Origin: JAQIBY01 sp963676165
GTDB lineage: Bacteria; Bacteroidota; Bacteroidia; Bacteroidales; ML635J-15
Reading direction: 5' to 3'
DNA length: 64,000 nt
Assembly: GCA_963676165.1 (NCBI GenBank)
Contig: OY781043.1
Location: 1,860,001-1,924,000, forward strand
The position numbers and the translations under genes are program-made. How positions within the stretch are numbered: the stretch's first letter is position 1; every line of letters begins with the position of its first letter. A model generated the notes under the pieces. The model searched no databases. It was not told the origin of the DNA and saw nothing but the letters and a program-made list of their open reading frames with translations. Below, one piece after another: positions 42,990 to 51,093 of the stretch.

Positions 42990-44243
42990 TTAGTTTTTTT
43001 GTTGTGTAAATAATGTTGGATTTAGTGTCAATTCAAAATAAATAAATTGAGGATACTTATTTGAATCATAATCCGCTAACGTTTTAAATGATGTTGTGGG
43101 ATTATAAATTAAATATGCGATTTCAAGTTCTGTGAAATTATTAACTTGCCAATTAACTGACAGTTCATTTTCCATTCCCAGATCTTTTTTGGTTGGAGTT
43201 AAATTATTGGTATTTGCCAATCTGAAATAATGCCAGGTATCTTTAATACTAATGGTCTTTGAAATCTTATATCCAATAAAAAGATAATAATCTTCAAGTC
43301 CTCCGAAATTTGTATTGGATGGAATATTGCGAAAAAAATCCATGTGTCCGAAAAAGCGATGTCTCGCGCCATAAAGCACATCAAAAAGCTGATCATCACC
43401 CGATTCGGGATTTGAATCCCCAGACAAATAGCTTAAACCCAGACCAGGTTTGAAATTCCCTAAACGATACGACATTTTTGCGTCTGCAAGCCAGGCATTT
43501 ATATTTGTGTTTTGAGTGTTTTTCCCATATTGATAATAAACATTTGCTAAAACATTTAATGCTTTAGCTTGATAGTTTACATAAATTCCGGATGTTTGTC
43601 TGAAAAAAAGCTGATTACTAGTGTCTGTTTGTGTATTTCCGGAAGCAATGTGGAGTAATGATGCATTAAATTGATCAGAAAATTCGTGATTCAACCACAA
43701 ATAATTAAGCGATTTAATCCTATTACTCGGATAACAATTGTTTTTTAAATCCGCATTGCTATTCCATGACGCCCCAAGATGTAAATCCCAGTTTTTAAAT
43801 TGTCCTTTATATACCACAGCATCATAAGCTAAGCCATTTTGATTCCAATTGCGTTCAGCCAGCAATCGTTGATTATCATAAATTAACGGCTGACGACCAA
43901 TGGAAACATATCCGAAATTTCCTATCTTGATTTCAGCATATGCATGATATAGACTTAAAGAGGCATCATCTCCATATACTCCAGTGCTGCTTGCCAATTG
44001 CTCATCTCCCCAAATTCGAACATCTTGAGGACTGAAAACAATTCGTATTGCAGGTGTTGAGTAAACTAAGCTAAGTCTACTTCGTTGAGAAATACATCCA
44101 ATTACTGAATTATCAACCTGTGCTGCATCTCTATACCCATGTCTTAACTCAAAACGTGGACGATATTCAGCCTCTATATTGAGCTGAGCGATTGACTGCA
44201 AAGATGTAAATAGTATTGTAAGAATTAATAGTTTGTTTTTCAT
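42990..44243 (-). CDS. Outer-membrane porin-like barrel of the phosphate operon
   Basis: A 417-residue outer-membrane protein: signal peptide MKNKLLILTILFTSLQSIAQ, then beta strands of the alginate-export (AlgE-like) porin type. Examples are NIEAEYRPRFELRHGYRD, ISQRSRLSLVYS, VFSPQDVRIWGDEQLASS and VSIGRQPLIYDNQRLLAERNWNQNG, a conserved motif of that family. Its place directly before pstS, and after PiT, suggests a channel for phosphate or phosphate-containing solutes. That role is inferred from the operon only. Confidence 0.78.
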   Translation of the reverse strand: MKNKLLILTILFTSLQSIAQLNIEAEYRPRFELRHGYRDAAQVDNSVIGCISQRSRLSLVYSTPAIRIVFSPQDVRIWGDEQLASSTGVYGDDASLSLYHAYAEIKIGNFGYVSIGRQPLIYDNQRLLAERNWNQNGLAYDAVVYKGQFKNWDLHLGASWNSNADLKNNCYPSNRIKSLNYLWLNHEFSDQFNASLLHIASGNTQTDTSNQLFFRQTSGIYVNYQAKALNVLANVYYQYGKNTQNTNINAWLADAKMSYRLGNFKPGLGLSYLSGDSNPESGDDQLFDVLYGARHRFFGHMDFFRNIPSNTNFGGLEDYYLFIGYKISKTISIKDTWHYFRLANTNNLTPTKKDLGMENELSVNWQVNNFTELEIAYLIYNPTTSFKTLADYDSNKYPQFIYFELTLNPTLFTQQKN

Positions 44244-44247
44244 ATAA

Positions 44248-44604
44248 TTATTGAATTAAAGCTTGTGTAATAGTTTGGAAATTTAATATGTCAATATTTA
44301 TCTTAAGAATGTTAAGATTGTTACCATACACTTCGGTAGAACTTTCCAATGACTCATCTCCCCAGATGCGTACATCCTGGGGAGAGAGTCTAAGTTGATA
44401 ATGGTTTGTAGTATATGAAGCAGTGAAACGACTCCGTTGAGATACAATAAGAACAGGTTTTGAATTTACAAGGTATGCGTTCTTACTTCCGTGACAAGGC
44501 TCCATTCTTGGTCTAAATTCTGCTTCTAGAATGAATTGTGCGTTCACTGAAATTGAAATGAGCACTAAAAGCAGAGGGCTTATAGATTTTAATTTAAAGT
44601 TCAT
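44248..44604 (-). pseudogene. Truncated copy of the porin (N-terminal part only)
   Basis: A 118-residue frame: signal peptide MNFKLKSISPLLLVLISISV ending NAQ, then a segment that copies the start of the downstream porin. ILEAEFRPRMEPCHGSKNAY matches NIEAEYRPRFELRHGYRDAA, VSQRSRFTASYTT matches ISQRSRLSLVYST, and LSPQDVRIWGDESLESSTEVYG matches FSPQDVRIWGDEQLASSTGVYG. After this the similarity stops and a 25-residue tail ends at 44248, far short of a barrel. It therefore looks like a deleted tandem duplicate. ATG 44604 fits the signal peptide. It could still be translated and secreted as a fragment. Confidence 0.7.
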
Positions 44605-44606
44605 TG

Positions 44607-45647
44607 TTATAAGCAAATATTGAAATAGTCACTGAGCCATGTTAAAGCATAAGACAAACCAAAAGCAATGGCTGGGGAGATTATCCACATGATAAAAAAT
44701 CGATTCACTTGAGTTTTTCGAAAAATATTCCTGAATCCCAGCTTTGCAACACCAATACCAAGTATAGCACTCACATTCAATTGAACAAGTGACGTTGGAA
44801 TTCCTTTTGTCAATGAGGCAGTTAAAAGCAAACTTGCAGATACAAAGCATATTATGACGGCTTCAAATCGTCCGAACAATACAATTTCTTTTCCTGTATT
44901 CTCAAGCAGTTTATTCCCCATAATGGACGACCCAATTCCAAAGCTTGGCGCTACGATAAGCGTAACGAGAATTAATATAGTAATAAAGTTTTCAGACATT
45001 GGGTCTATACCCAATTCATTAATAACCATGGTTGTAACAGGACCTGCAGCATTTCCCACATTGTTTGATCCTATGGAAAAAGCGACATAACATGACATCA
45101 AAATAATTACCCATTGTAGGATAGGGGATTGATTGATTTTTGAGGACATCGTCCATCCTCGTTTACGAATTGGCTTATAGAGATATTTCCCCAATAAAAA
45201 ACATATCACAAAGGATGCTACAGGCATAATAAACCATGTTGGAATAATTTCAACAAAGAGCTTATGGGTATTCAGTTCGTGAAAGTATGTTGCCGGAGCT
45301 ACTACAGCGAGAACTGTTGCTTGACTTGTTGATTGTGGAATGCCAAAAATATTGGCAATCAGCAAAGCAATCGATACAGAAAATAGCACAATGGAAACGG
45401 TGGTAATATTCATATACTCTGCAGACAACAAGCCTTTACCAATCGTGCTTGCAGTTCCCTTTCCTGCAATGATTGCTCCGGCAAATACCATTACACCGAA
45501 AATCCCCGGAATGAGATTCTTTCTAATTACATTGGCTCCTGCAGCTGCTGAAAAGGAGGGAGCGGTTCCACTCGCACCCATATTCATAGCTAAAAACATA
45601 GCAATAACCAAGGGAATAAGAATTAAACTAAATAATGATGATAACAT
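44607..45647 (-). CDS. PiT-family inorganic anion (phosphate) permease
   Basis: A 346-residue inner-membrane protein with about ten helices and the two internal repeats of the PiT family. The N-terminal one is MNMGASGTAPSFSAAAGANV (variant of GANDxANxxGT). The C-terminal one is SIGSNNVGNAAGPVTTMVIN. The compact length resembles CysP-type sulfate permeases as well as phosphate PiT proteins. Being first in an operon with pstSCAB makes phosphate the more likely substrate. A 9-bp inverted repeat abuts its start codon. Confidence 0.8.
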   Translation of the reverse strand: MLSSLFSLILIPLVIAMFLAMNMGASGTAPSFSAAAGANVIRKNLIPGIFGVMVFAGAIIAGKGTASTIGKGLLSAEYMNITTVSIVLFSVSIALLIANIFGIPQSTSQATVLAVVAPATYFHELNTHKLFVEIIPTWFIMPVASFVICFLLGKYLYKPIRKRGWTMSSKINQSPILQWVIILMSCYVAFSIGSNNVGNAAGPVTTMVINELGIDPMSENFITILILVTLIVAPSFGIGSSIMGNKLLENTGKEIVLFGRFEAVIICFVSASLLLTASLTKGIPTSLVQLNVSAILGIGVAKLGFRNIFRKTQVNRFFIMWIISPAIAFGLSYALTWLSDYFNICL

Positions 45648-45680
45648 AAGTCAATTATTTTTTACAAATAAAATTGACTT
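45648..45680 (-). promoter_or_regulatory. Inverted repeat abutting the PiT start codon
   Basis: AAGTCAATT (45648-45656) and AATTGACTT (45672-45680) form a perfect 9-bp inverted repeat around a 15-bp AT-rich spacer, directly before the PiT ATG at 45647. It could be an operator for the phosphate operon or a leader hairpin over the start site. Confidence 0.45.
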
Positions 45681-45767
45681 AAGCCATGAATTTATGCGCT
45701 TATGTTCTTATTTTAGGAGTACGAACTTGTGCGTATTGCTTTCGTTTTTGTTTAAAACGTGGTAATG

Positions 45768-46421
45768 CTATGTTGTGATATTAAATATGCCTTCTCTGAT
45801 TGCGTATATTACAAGTCCTGCTGTATTGCCAGCTCCAGTCTTATTCATAATGTTTTCTCTGTGTTTGTCAACCGTTCGTTTGCTGATGGATAAAGTGTTT
45901 CCAATTTCCTGATTTGATAAACCTTTACAAATATGGTATAAGATTTCTATTTCACGCTGACTTAATTTCTCATTGATTTTATGATTTCCTTTATCCTTTC
46001 TAACATACGTATGAATAAAAGAATCTAATATTTCCGGAGAGAAATAATGATGACCTTTGGCAACTTCTGTGATGGCTTTTTTTACTTCATCGAAATGTGA
46101 GTTTTTCAAAATAAAACCACTGGCACCAGCATCAATCATGGCTCGGTAATAGACTTCATCTCCATACATACTAAGCGCAATAATATCTGTGTCTGCAAAA
46201 CGCTTTTTTATCTCTTTTGACGTTTCTATGCCATTCAGATCAGGCATTTCAATATCCATCAATACAATATCTGCATGCCAATTATTGAGTATACAAAGAC
46301 ATTTTGCCCCTGAATCTGCCTCTTTTATCTCGCTTATGCAATCCAGTTGCTCTAATAAAAATACCAAACCTTCTCTAAAAAGGTGATGATCATCAACTAA
46401 ACAAATGTTTATCTCTTTCAT
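45768..46421 (-). CDS. NarL/FixJ-family response regulator
   Basis: A 217-residue regulator: receiver with D10/D11, phospho-acceptor D56 in IVLMDIEMPDLNGIE and Lys in FILKNSH; LuxR-type HTH with LSQREIEILYHICKGLSNQEIG and ISKRTVDKHRENIMNKTGAGN. The start overlaps the kinase stop by 4 bp (ATGA). It lies 120 bp upstream of the phosphate operon on the same strand, but nothing in the sequence proves that it controls it. Confidence 0.9.
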   Translation of the reverse strand: MKEINICLVDDHHLFREGLVFLLEQLDCISEIKEADSGAKCLCILNNWHADIVLMDIEMPDLNGIETSKEIKKRFADTDIIALSMYGDEVYYRAMIDAGASGFILKNSHFDEVKKAITEVAKGHHYFSPEILDSFIHTYVRKDKGNHKINEKLSQREIEILYHICKGLSNQEIGNTLSISKRTVDKHRENIMNKTGAGNTAGLVIYAIREGIFNITT

Positions 46422-47359
46422 GTTGTTTGTAAATTTATGTCAGCATAAAAACCTTTACTTGGTTTTGAATGAATTTCAATCGTCCCATTTTCTGCCTTAA
46501 CGCGAGATGCAATGTTTGAAAGACCCATCCCTAAATTTTTGCCATTTCTATGCAAAAATCCTTTACCATTATCGGTATATATTATGCGTAGCACTTTCGA
46601 CTCTTTTATTACCTGAATGCACACTTTTGTAGCATTTGAATGTTTTGCACTGTTATTTAGCAATTCGCAAAGAATACGGTATGAAGCCAACTCTGTTTGT
46701 TTCTTAAATCGTTGTTGTGCAATGTTTTCATGGATAGTAATTGAAAATTTTTCAGATGTTTGAAATTGATCTGCAATATGTTCTAAGGCTTTTAACAATC
46801 CAAAGCTTTCTAAAATATGAGGACTAAGATTATTTGCCGTTGTTTTAAGACTCATGATGGCTTCATTCATCCCATTTTCAGAGCGATGAATGACTTCTTG
46901 ATCTCTCGGTTTTAAGTTAGTCTTGTCGATAGAGCTTAATAATATTTTTATGCTTGAAAGAATAGGAGCAAGCCCATCATGAAGATTCCTAGCAAATTCT
47001 CGTTTGCTTTTCTCTTCTGTGGAAATTATTGCATTCAAAACTTTGGTTTCTTGCTCTGATTTCATTTTGTCCAGTTCACGTTGCGCATTGAAAATTTGGA
47101 GAATGAATAAAGTTCCCGAAAAAATAAGTAATGAAATGATAACGGCAATCCATGAGGATAGATGTGTAAACTGACTTTGCATAGGATTAATGCATGCTTC
47201 GTATAATTCATTTACACGTCTCAATGCCATAAGCACAAAAGCAGAGGATAAGAGTATCCATGAAATATTGAATCGTGTTCTGCGGATTAAGCTGACAGCA
47301 ATAATTGCAGCTCCAAACTGCATGACAACTGAGAGTGTCAGCGCAAATTGTATTAACAT
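46418..47359 (-). CDS. Sensor histidine kinase, HisKA_3 type
   Basis: A 313-residue kinase with three membrane helices (about 4-25, 32-48 and 69-90) and no extracellular domain. A HisKA_3 domain follows with KREFARNLHDGLAPILSSIK (phospho-acceptor H127). The HATPase_c domain has ILCELLNNSAKHSNATK, YTDNGKGF and LGMGLSNIASRVKA. It is the partner of the regulator that follows. The signal is unknown and probably membrane- or cytoplasm-derived. Confidence 0.88.
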   Translation of the reverse strand: MLIQFALTLSVVMQFGAAIIAVSLIRRTRFNISWILLSSAFVLMALRRVNELYEACINPMQSQFTHLSSWIAVIISLLIFSGTLFILQIFNAQRELDKMKSEQETKVLNAIISTEEKSKREFARNLHDGLAPILSSIKILLSSIDKTNLKPRDQEVIHRSENGMNEAIMSLKTTANNLSPHILESFGLLKALEHIADQFQTSEKFSITIHENIAQQRFKKQTELASYRILCELLNNSAKHSNATKVCIQVIKESKVLRIIYTDNGKGFLHRNGKNLGMGLSNIASRVKAENGTIEIHSKPSKGFYADINLQTT

Positions 47360-47440
47360 CTTGTTTTTGCAGTAAAGTTACAAGACAGAAATTGCTTAAA
47401 CTATGTTTTTTAACAAGTTAGAATAATGTCTGCAAATTCT

Positions 47441-47914
47441 TCATATTTCCAAAGCATGTATAAATGCTTGCAAATCATCTTGTTTTATTTCAGAAATGGA
47501 ATTTGAATGACCTGCAATTTTCTTGATTATGGTTTTTTCAAGTCGATTCATTTTCTCAAACAAAAACTCTCCACCAACACAGGCAGAAGCAAAGGCATGT
47601 TCTCTTAAGTTTTCAGGGTAGTTTGTATTGAATTGACTTTCTACTTGCTCAGTATGCATGCAACACATGTATAAAGCGAGCTGCTTAGATAGTAAGTTTA
47701 CCTCGTTTTTCTTAATGTATGATTTTAATCGCTTAGGGATTGTTCCTGCATGGATAGAACTCCCAATAATAACAATGTCGTAATCAACCAAATTAGGCTT
47801 AGGAAACTTTTTCAAATTATTCAGAAAAACCTGATGTTTCGAAGAATGCTTAATGATTCTGGCAACTTTTTCCGTTGTCCCGTGCTTACTCATATAGATG
47901 ATTATTGCTTTCAT
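47441..47914 (-). CDS. Flavodoxin-domain protein (HemG-like)
   Basis: A 157-residue flavodoxin-like protein: FMN phosphate loop YMSKHGTTEKVARII, then DYDIVIIGSSIHAGTIPKRLKSYI, and CCMHTEQVE. This is the pattern of the flavodoxin_5 group that includes protoporphyrinogen oxidase HemG, though HemG function cannot be claimed. The frame opens three codons earlier at a TTG; ATG 47914 is preferred. It lies between the two-component pair and the PorE-like gene, all on the same strand. Confidence 0.75.
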   Translation of the reverse strand: MKAIIIYMSKHGTTEKVARIIKHSSKHQVFLNNLKKFPKPNLVDYDIVIIGSSIHAGTIPKRLKSYIKKNEVNLLSKQLALYMCCMHTEQVESQFNTNYPENLREHAFASACVGGEFLFEKMNRLEKTIIKKIAGHSNSISEIKQDDLQAFIHALEI

Positions 47915-47983
47915 ACCATTCAAATTTTGAGCAAGATATGAAAAAATCAGATTGCAAACAGATAATATTTTTCACAATCTTTT

Positions 47984-50014
47984 CTAATTGTCAACAATGA
48001 AAAACTCTGTACGACGGTTTTGAGCCCTTCCAGCCTCAGTTTCATTGGTTGCAATCGGACGCGTTTCGCCAAATCCAATGTATGTCATTCGACTAGCTGA
48101 GATATTTTTATTTAGGAGATAATCGTAAACAGTTTGGGCTCTTTGTTTAGATAAAATCAAGTTAGACTGGTCATTACCAATATTATCGGTATGACCATGA
48201 ATTTCAAAGATTAAATTTGGATTCTCATTCAAAAAATCGATGAAGTTATCAAGTACAATGAAACTCTTATGTTGAATTTCTGCAGAAGCAAAATCAAAAT
48301 AAATATCATGCAATGTCACAGCTTGCCCTGTTTCTATTGGTTGAATTGTCACATTGATTTCAGTTGGCTTGTCTAAATTTTCCTCTTCAGGATCAATAAG
48401 GCGAGAAGTAAAACTTGAGTTTTCTCGTTTCACAACCATGAGATAATCATCATCTGAATCTTCTTCAATACGCATTGCAACAGCATAATTCCCTGATTCA
48501 TTATCCAACATACCTTCTGAAACTTCTCGAGTTGTTGCGTTTTGCACTTCAATTTTTGCATCTGTAATGGCAACTCCGTTTTCATTTACAAGCTGTCCTT
48601 TAACAAACAACACTTTATCAGGTCTTGCGTCTTCATAAAGCTTGAATCCATAAATATCATAACCACCTTTACTGCGGTATTTATTGCTCGAAAAATAGGC
48701 TCTGTCACCACTTGTTGAAACGACGAATCCCAAATCGTCATCTTCAGTATTTATCGGATAACCAATGTTTACAGGCTTTGTCCATGCGCTATCAATTTGT
48801 TGGCTATAAAAAATATCAAAGCCTCCAAGGCCATCGTGTCCATCAGAAGTAAAATAGAGAGTTCTATTATCTGCGTGAAAGAAAGGAGACTTTTCATTGT
48901 CTGCAGTATTTATCGGAGCTCCCATATTTTGTGCTTTTGACCATGAACCGTCATCCAATAAATGAGAAAAATAAATATCTGAGGATTGATAATCATCCTT
49001 TGTTCCCATGTTTTCAGAACGCATACTCGCAAAGTACAAGGTTTTTCCATCAGGTGAAATACTAGGCTGAGATTCCCATGTAAGTCTTCCATTAATATTT
49101 GGACCTAAGTTCTCAAGTTCTGTCCAGCCATACGAAGTGCGATGTGAAATAAAAATGTCACAATTTCGGTAATCATAATCAGGCAGTTTCTCGCATTTTG
49201 TGACAAATAAAGTTGAATTGTCAATGGTAATGCTAATACCACCCTGGTTACTTCCTCTGTTGAAAGGATTTGGCATGGCTCGAGATTCCACATAGTGCAT
49301 ATAAGTTGAGTCAGCACGATTTGCAACAGTGAATTCTTCGGTAAGCGTTGAACCATAAATGCTGTTGATGTCTTCCTTCATATACTGTTTCGTGTAAAAC
49401 AAGTATTCACCATCCGGAGAAATAAGAGGCAAGTATTCATCGTCTAAAGTTGAAACTCCTTCTACAGGTTCAGGATTAAATGGAACAGGGCGGGACTTAA
49501 GCTTTCGTGTAATCTCAATATCATGTAGCATGTCCTGTGCAATTTTATATGCTTTGCCATATTTGTCAGTGTGCTTGCAAAATACTTCTAAATACTCTTG
49601 TGCTTTAATAAAGTCTTTTTTGTTGTAAAAATTCTCCCCGACCAAATAATTTAAATTGTAATTGTCATATTTGGGACAAATATCCAATATACTCATGAGC
49701 AAGCTATGAACCTGATCTTCAATTTTATGCTGAATTCTCGGATTGTTCCATGCTTTTTCATAATCTTGCATTGCAAAATCAGCAAGCATATAATATGCAT
49801 CCACGAAATCCTCATCTTCTTCAAGTGCTTTAAGGAGAAATTCTTTGGCTTTTGCTTGATCTTTATCGTATAGTTCTGCAGCCTTCTTAAAATACTTTTC
49901 AGCTTTTGCATTGTCCGTTCCTGAACAACTTTCAGGGTCAAAGTCAGCAAAGACATACTGTCCGAGTATTATTCCACAAAAGAGTAATATGTATTTTATC
50001 AATCTCACTTGCAT
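47984..50014 (-). CDS. PorE-like OmpA-family protein (TPR, beta-propeller, OmpA)
   Basis: A 676-residue secreted protein. After a signal peptide come a TPR region (about 35-165: AEKYFKKAAELYDKDQAKAKEF), a PD40/WD40-like propeller (about 185-465, repeats such as SQPSISPDGKTLYFAS and KSPFFHADNRTLYFTSDGHDG), and a carboxypeptidase-regulatory-like domain (about 475-550). The C-terminal OmpA domain (about 560-676) has IYFDFASAEI, FEIHGHTDNIG and YGFGET-like YIGFGETRPIATN. Order and length match PorE of the type IX secretion system, which anchors the PorKLMN complex to peptidoglycan. Bacteroidota have several such OmpA proteins, so PorE itself is likely but not certain. Confidence 0.78.
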   Translation of the reverse strand: MQVRLIKYILLFCGIILGQYVFADFDPESCSGTDNAKAEKYFKKAAELYDKDQAKAKEFLLKALEEDEDFVDAYYMLADFAMQDYEKAWNNPRIQHKIEDQVHSLLMSILDICPKYDNYNLNYLVGENFYNKKDFIKAQEYLEVFCKHTDKYGKAYKIAQDMLHDIEITRKLKSRPVPFNPEPVEGVSTLDDEYLPLISPDGEYLFYTKQYMKEDINSIYGSTLTEEFTVANRADSTYMHYVESRAMPNPFNRGSNQGGISITIDNSTLFVTKCEKLPDYDYRNCDIFISHRTSYGWTELENLGPNINGRLTWESQPSISPDGKTLYFASMRSENMGTKDDYQSSDIYFSHLLDDGSWSKAQNMGAPINTADNEKSPFFHADNRTLYFTSDGHDGLGGFDIFYSQQIDSAWTKPVNIGYPINTEDDDLGFVVSTSGDRAYFSSNKYRSKGGYDIYGFKLYEDARPDKVLFVKGQLVNENGVAITDAKIEVQNATTREVSEGMLDNESGNYAVAMRIEEDSDDDYLMVVKRENSSFTSRLIDPEEENLDKPTEINVTIQPIETGQAVTLHDIYFDFASAEIQHKSFIVLDNFIDFLNENPNLIFEIHGHTDNIGNDQSNLILSKQRAQTVYDYLLNKNISASRMTYIGFGETRPIATNETEAGRAQNRRTEFFIVDN

Positions 50015-50029
50015 GCTATGTCTTTTTAC

Positions 50030-50037
50030 AAAAATAG
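50030..50037 (-). promoter_or_regulatory. -7 box for the PorE-like gene
   Basis: The - strand reads TATTTTTG, a TAnnTTTG match 15 bp before the ATG at 50014. Confidence 0.45.
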
Positions 50038-50110
50038 ATATTTTGACTTATTAAAAACGAGTTTTTATCAGATTAATTATGCGTTTCAAACTTTATGCCG
50101 CAAAATTCTA

Positions 50111-50138
50111 TTGCTCATAAATATAATGGTTAAATTTG
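50111..50138 (+). promoter_or_regulatory. Promoter of the gamma carbonic anhydrase gene
   Basis: TTG (50111-50113), 17-bp spacer, TAAATTTG (50131-50138), ending 18 bp before the ATG at 50157. The -7 part is exact; the spacer is 2 bp shorter than ideal. Confidence 0.55.
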
Positions 50139-50156
50139 CGATAAAAAGTAAGGATT

Positions 50157-50669
50157 ATGGCATTAATAAGGAAAGTTAGAGGATATGATCCTCAGTATGG
50201 GGAAGAATGTTATTTTGCAGAAACCAGCGTGATTATTGGCGATATTGTTATGGGAGACTCATGCAGTATCTGGTATGGTGCTGTGCTCAGAGGCGATGTA
50301 AACTCCATCAGGATTGGTAATCATGTAAATATTCAGGACAATGCGGTTTTACATACATTGTATGAGAAATCGACCATAGAAATTGGAGATTATGTTTCTA
50401 TAGGACATAATGTAACCATACATGGCGCAAAAATTCACGACCATGTATTAGTTGGGATAGGAGCAACTGTTTTAGATCATGCTGAAATCGGAGAAAACAC
50501 CATAGTAGCAGCAAATTCACTGGTGCTTTCAGGGGCAAAGCTTGAGCCTAATTCTGTCTATGCAGGAGTGCCAGCCAAGCGTATAAAAACGATAGAAGCA
50601 GGTCAGAGTAAAGAAATGATTCACAAAATTGCAAACAATTATACAATGTATGCTTCATGGTATGAATAG
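50157..50669 (+). CDS. Gamma carbonic anhydrase-family protein
   Basis: A 170-residue left-handed beta-helix protein with hexapeptide repeats. It has the family's SIWYGAVLRGDVNSIRIG stretch, NIQDNAVLHTLY with the first zinc His, and IGHNVTIHGAKI with the other two. The C-terminal helix (EMIHKIANNYTMYASWYE) is typical. Proteins of this type bind a metal ion and may hydrate CO2, though many lack measurable activity. It has its own promoter. Confidence 0.88.
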   Translation: MALIRKVRGYDPQYGEECYFAETSVIIGDIVMGDSCSIWYGAVLRGDVNSIRIGNHVNIQDNAVLHTLYEKSTIEIGDYVSIGHNVTIHGAKIHDHVLVGIGATVLDHAEIGENTIVAANSLVLSGAKLEPNSVYAGVPAKRIKTIEAGQSKEMIHKIANNYTMYASWYE

Positions 50670-50714
50670 GCTTTGGTGTGATTTTTGTATTCATTCACAC
50701 CAAAATCTGCACTT

Positions 50715-51020
50715 ATGAAGACTAAAAGTTTACTTTTTACCTGTATAGTGATCATTTCACTTTGCTCTTCCTGTATTGTGGTATATGAGGGAGCATATTC
50801 TGAAGCAACCGACGTTATTTATTACCCAGAACCAGAACCGATTATCATAGTAAATTCACCACCACCCGCACCACCACCAAGTCATTCTCAGTACACGCCA
50901 CCGCCTCCTAAACCTCACCGTCCTACGGTTCAAAATGATAACAATCCTCCACGTGTTCCTTCACGACAACCAACAACTTCATCCAGTAGTGCAAATAAAA
51001 AGCCGGTTAGAAAAAGATAA
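50715..51020 (+). CDS. Small proline-rich lipoprotein
   Basis: A 101-residue lipoprotein: MKTKSLLFTCIVIISLCSSC gives lipobox Cys 20. The rest is low complexity, with a Pro-rich stretch (SPPPAPPPSHSQYTPPPPKP), Ser/Asn and a basic end (NKKPVRKR). It may reach through or along the envelope. No family is recognised. The frame is open to 50685, but ATG 50715 starts the lipoprotein signal. Confidence 0.65.
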   Translation: MKTKSLLFTCIVIISLCSSCIVVYEGAYSEATDVIYYPEPEPIIIVNSPPPAPPPSHSQYTPPPPKPHRPTVQNDNNPPRVPSRQPTTSSSSANKKPVRKR

Positions 51021-51093
51021 TTTTGTTAAATCTGTTATCTTTATGAAGTGAGAACGATTTTCGTACTATGCATCATAGATTAAATCTTAGAAT

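Noticed and set aside
45340..45765. + strand frame of 141 codons opposite the PiT start
   Set aside because: It is antisense to PiT over most of its length; its hydrophobic residues mirror the membrane helices of the real gene.
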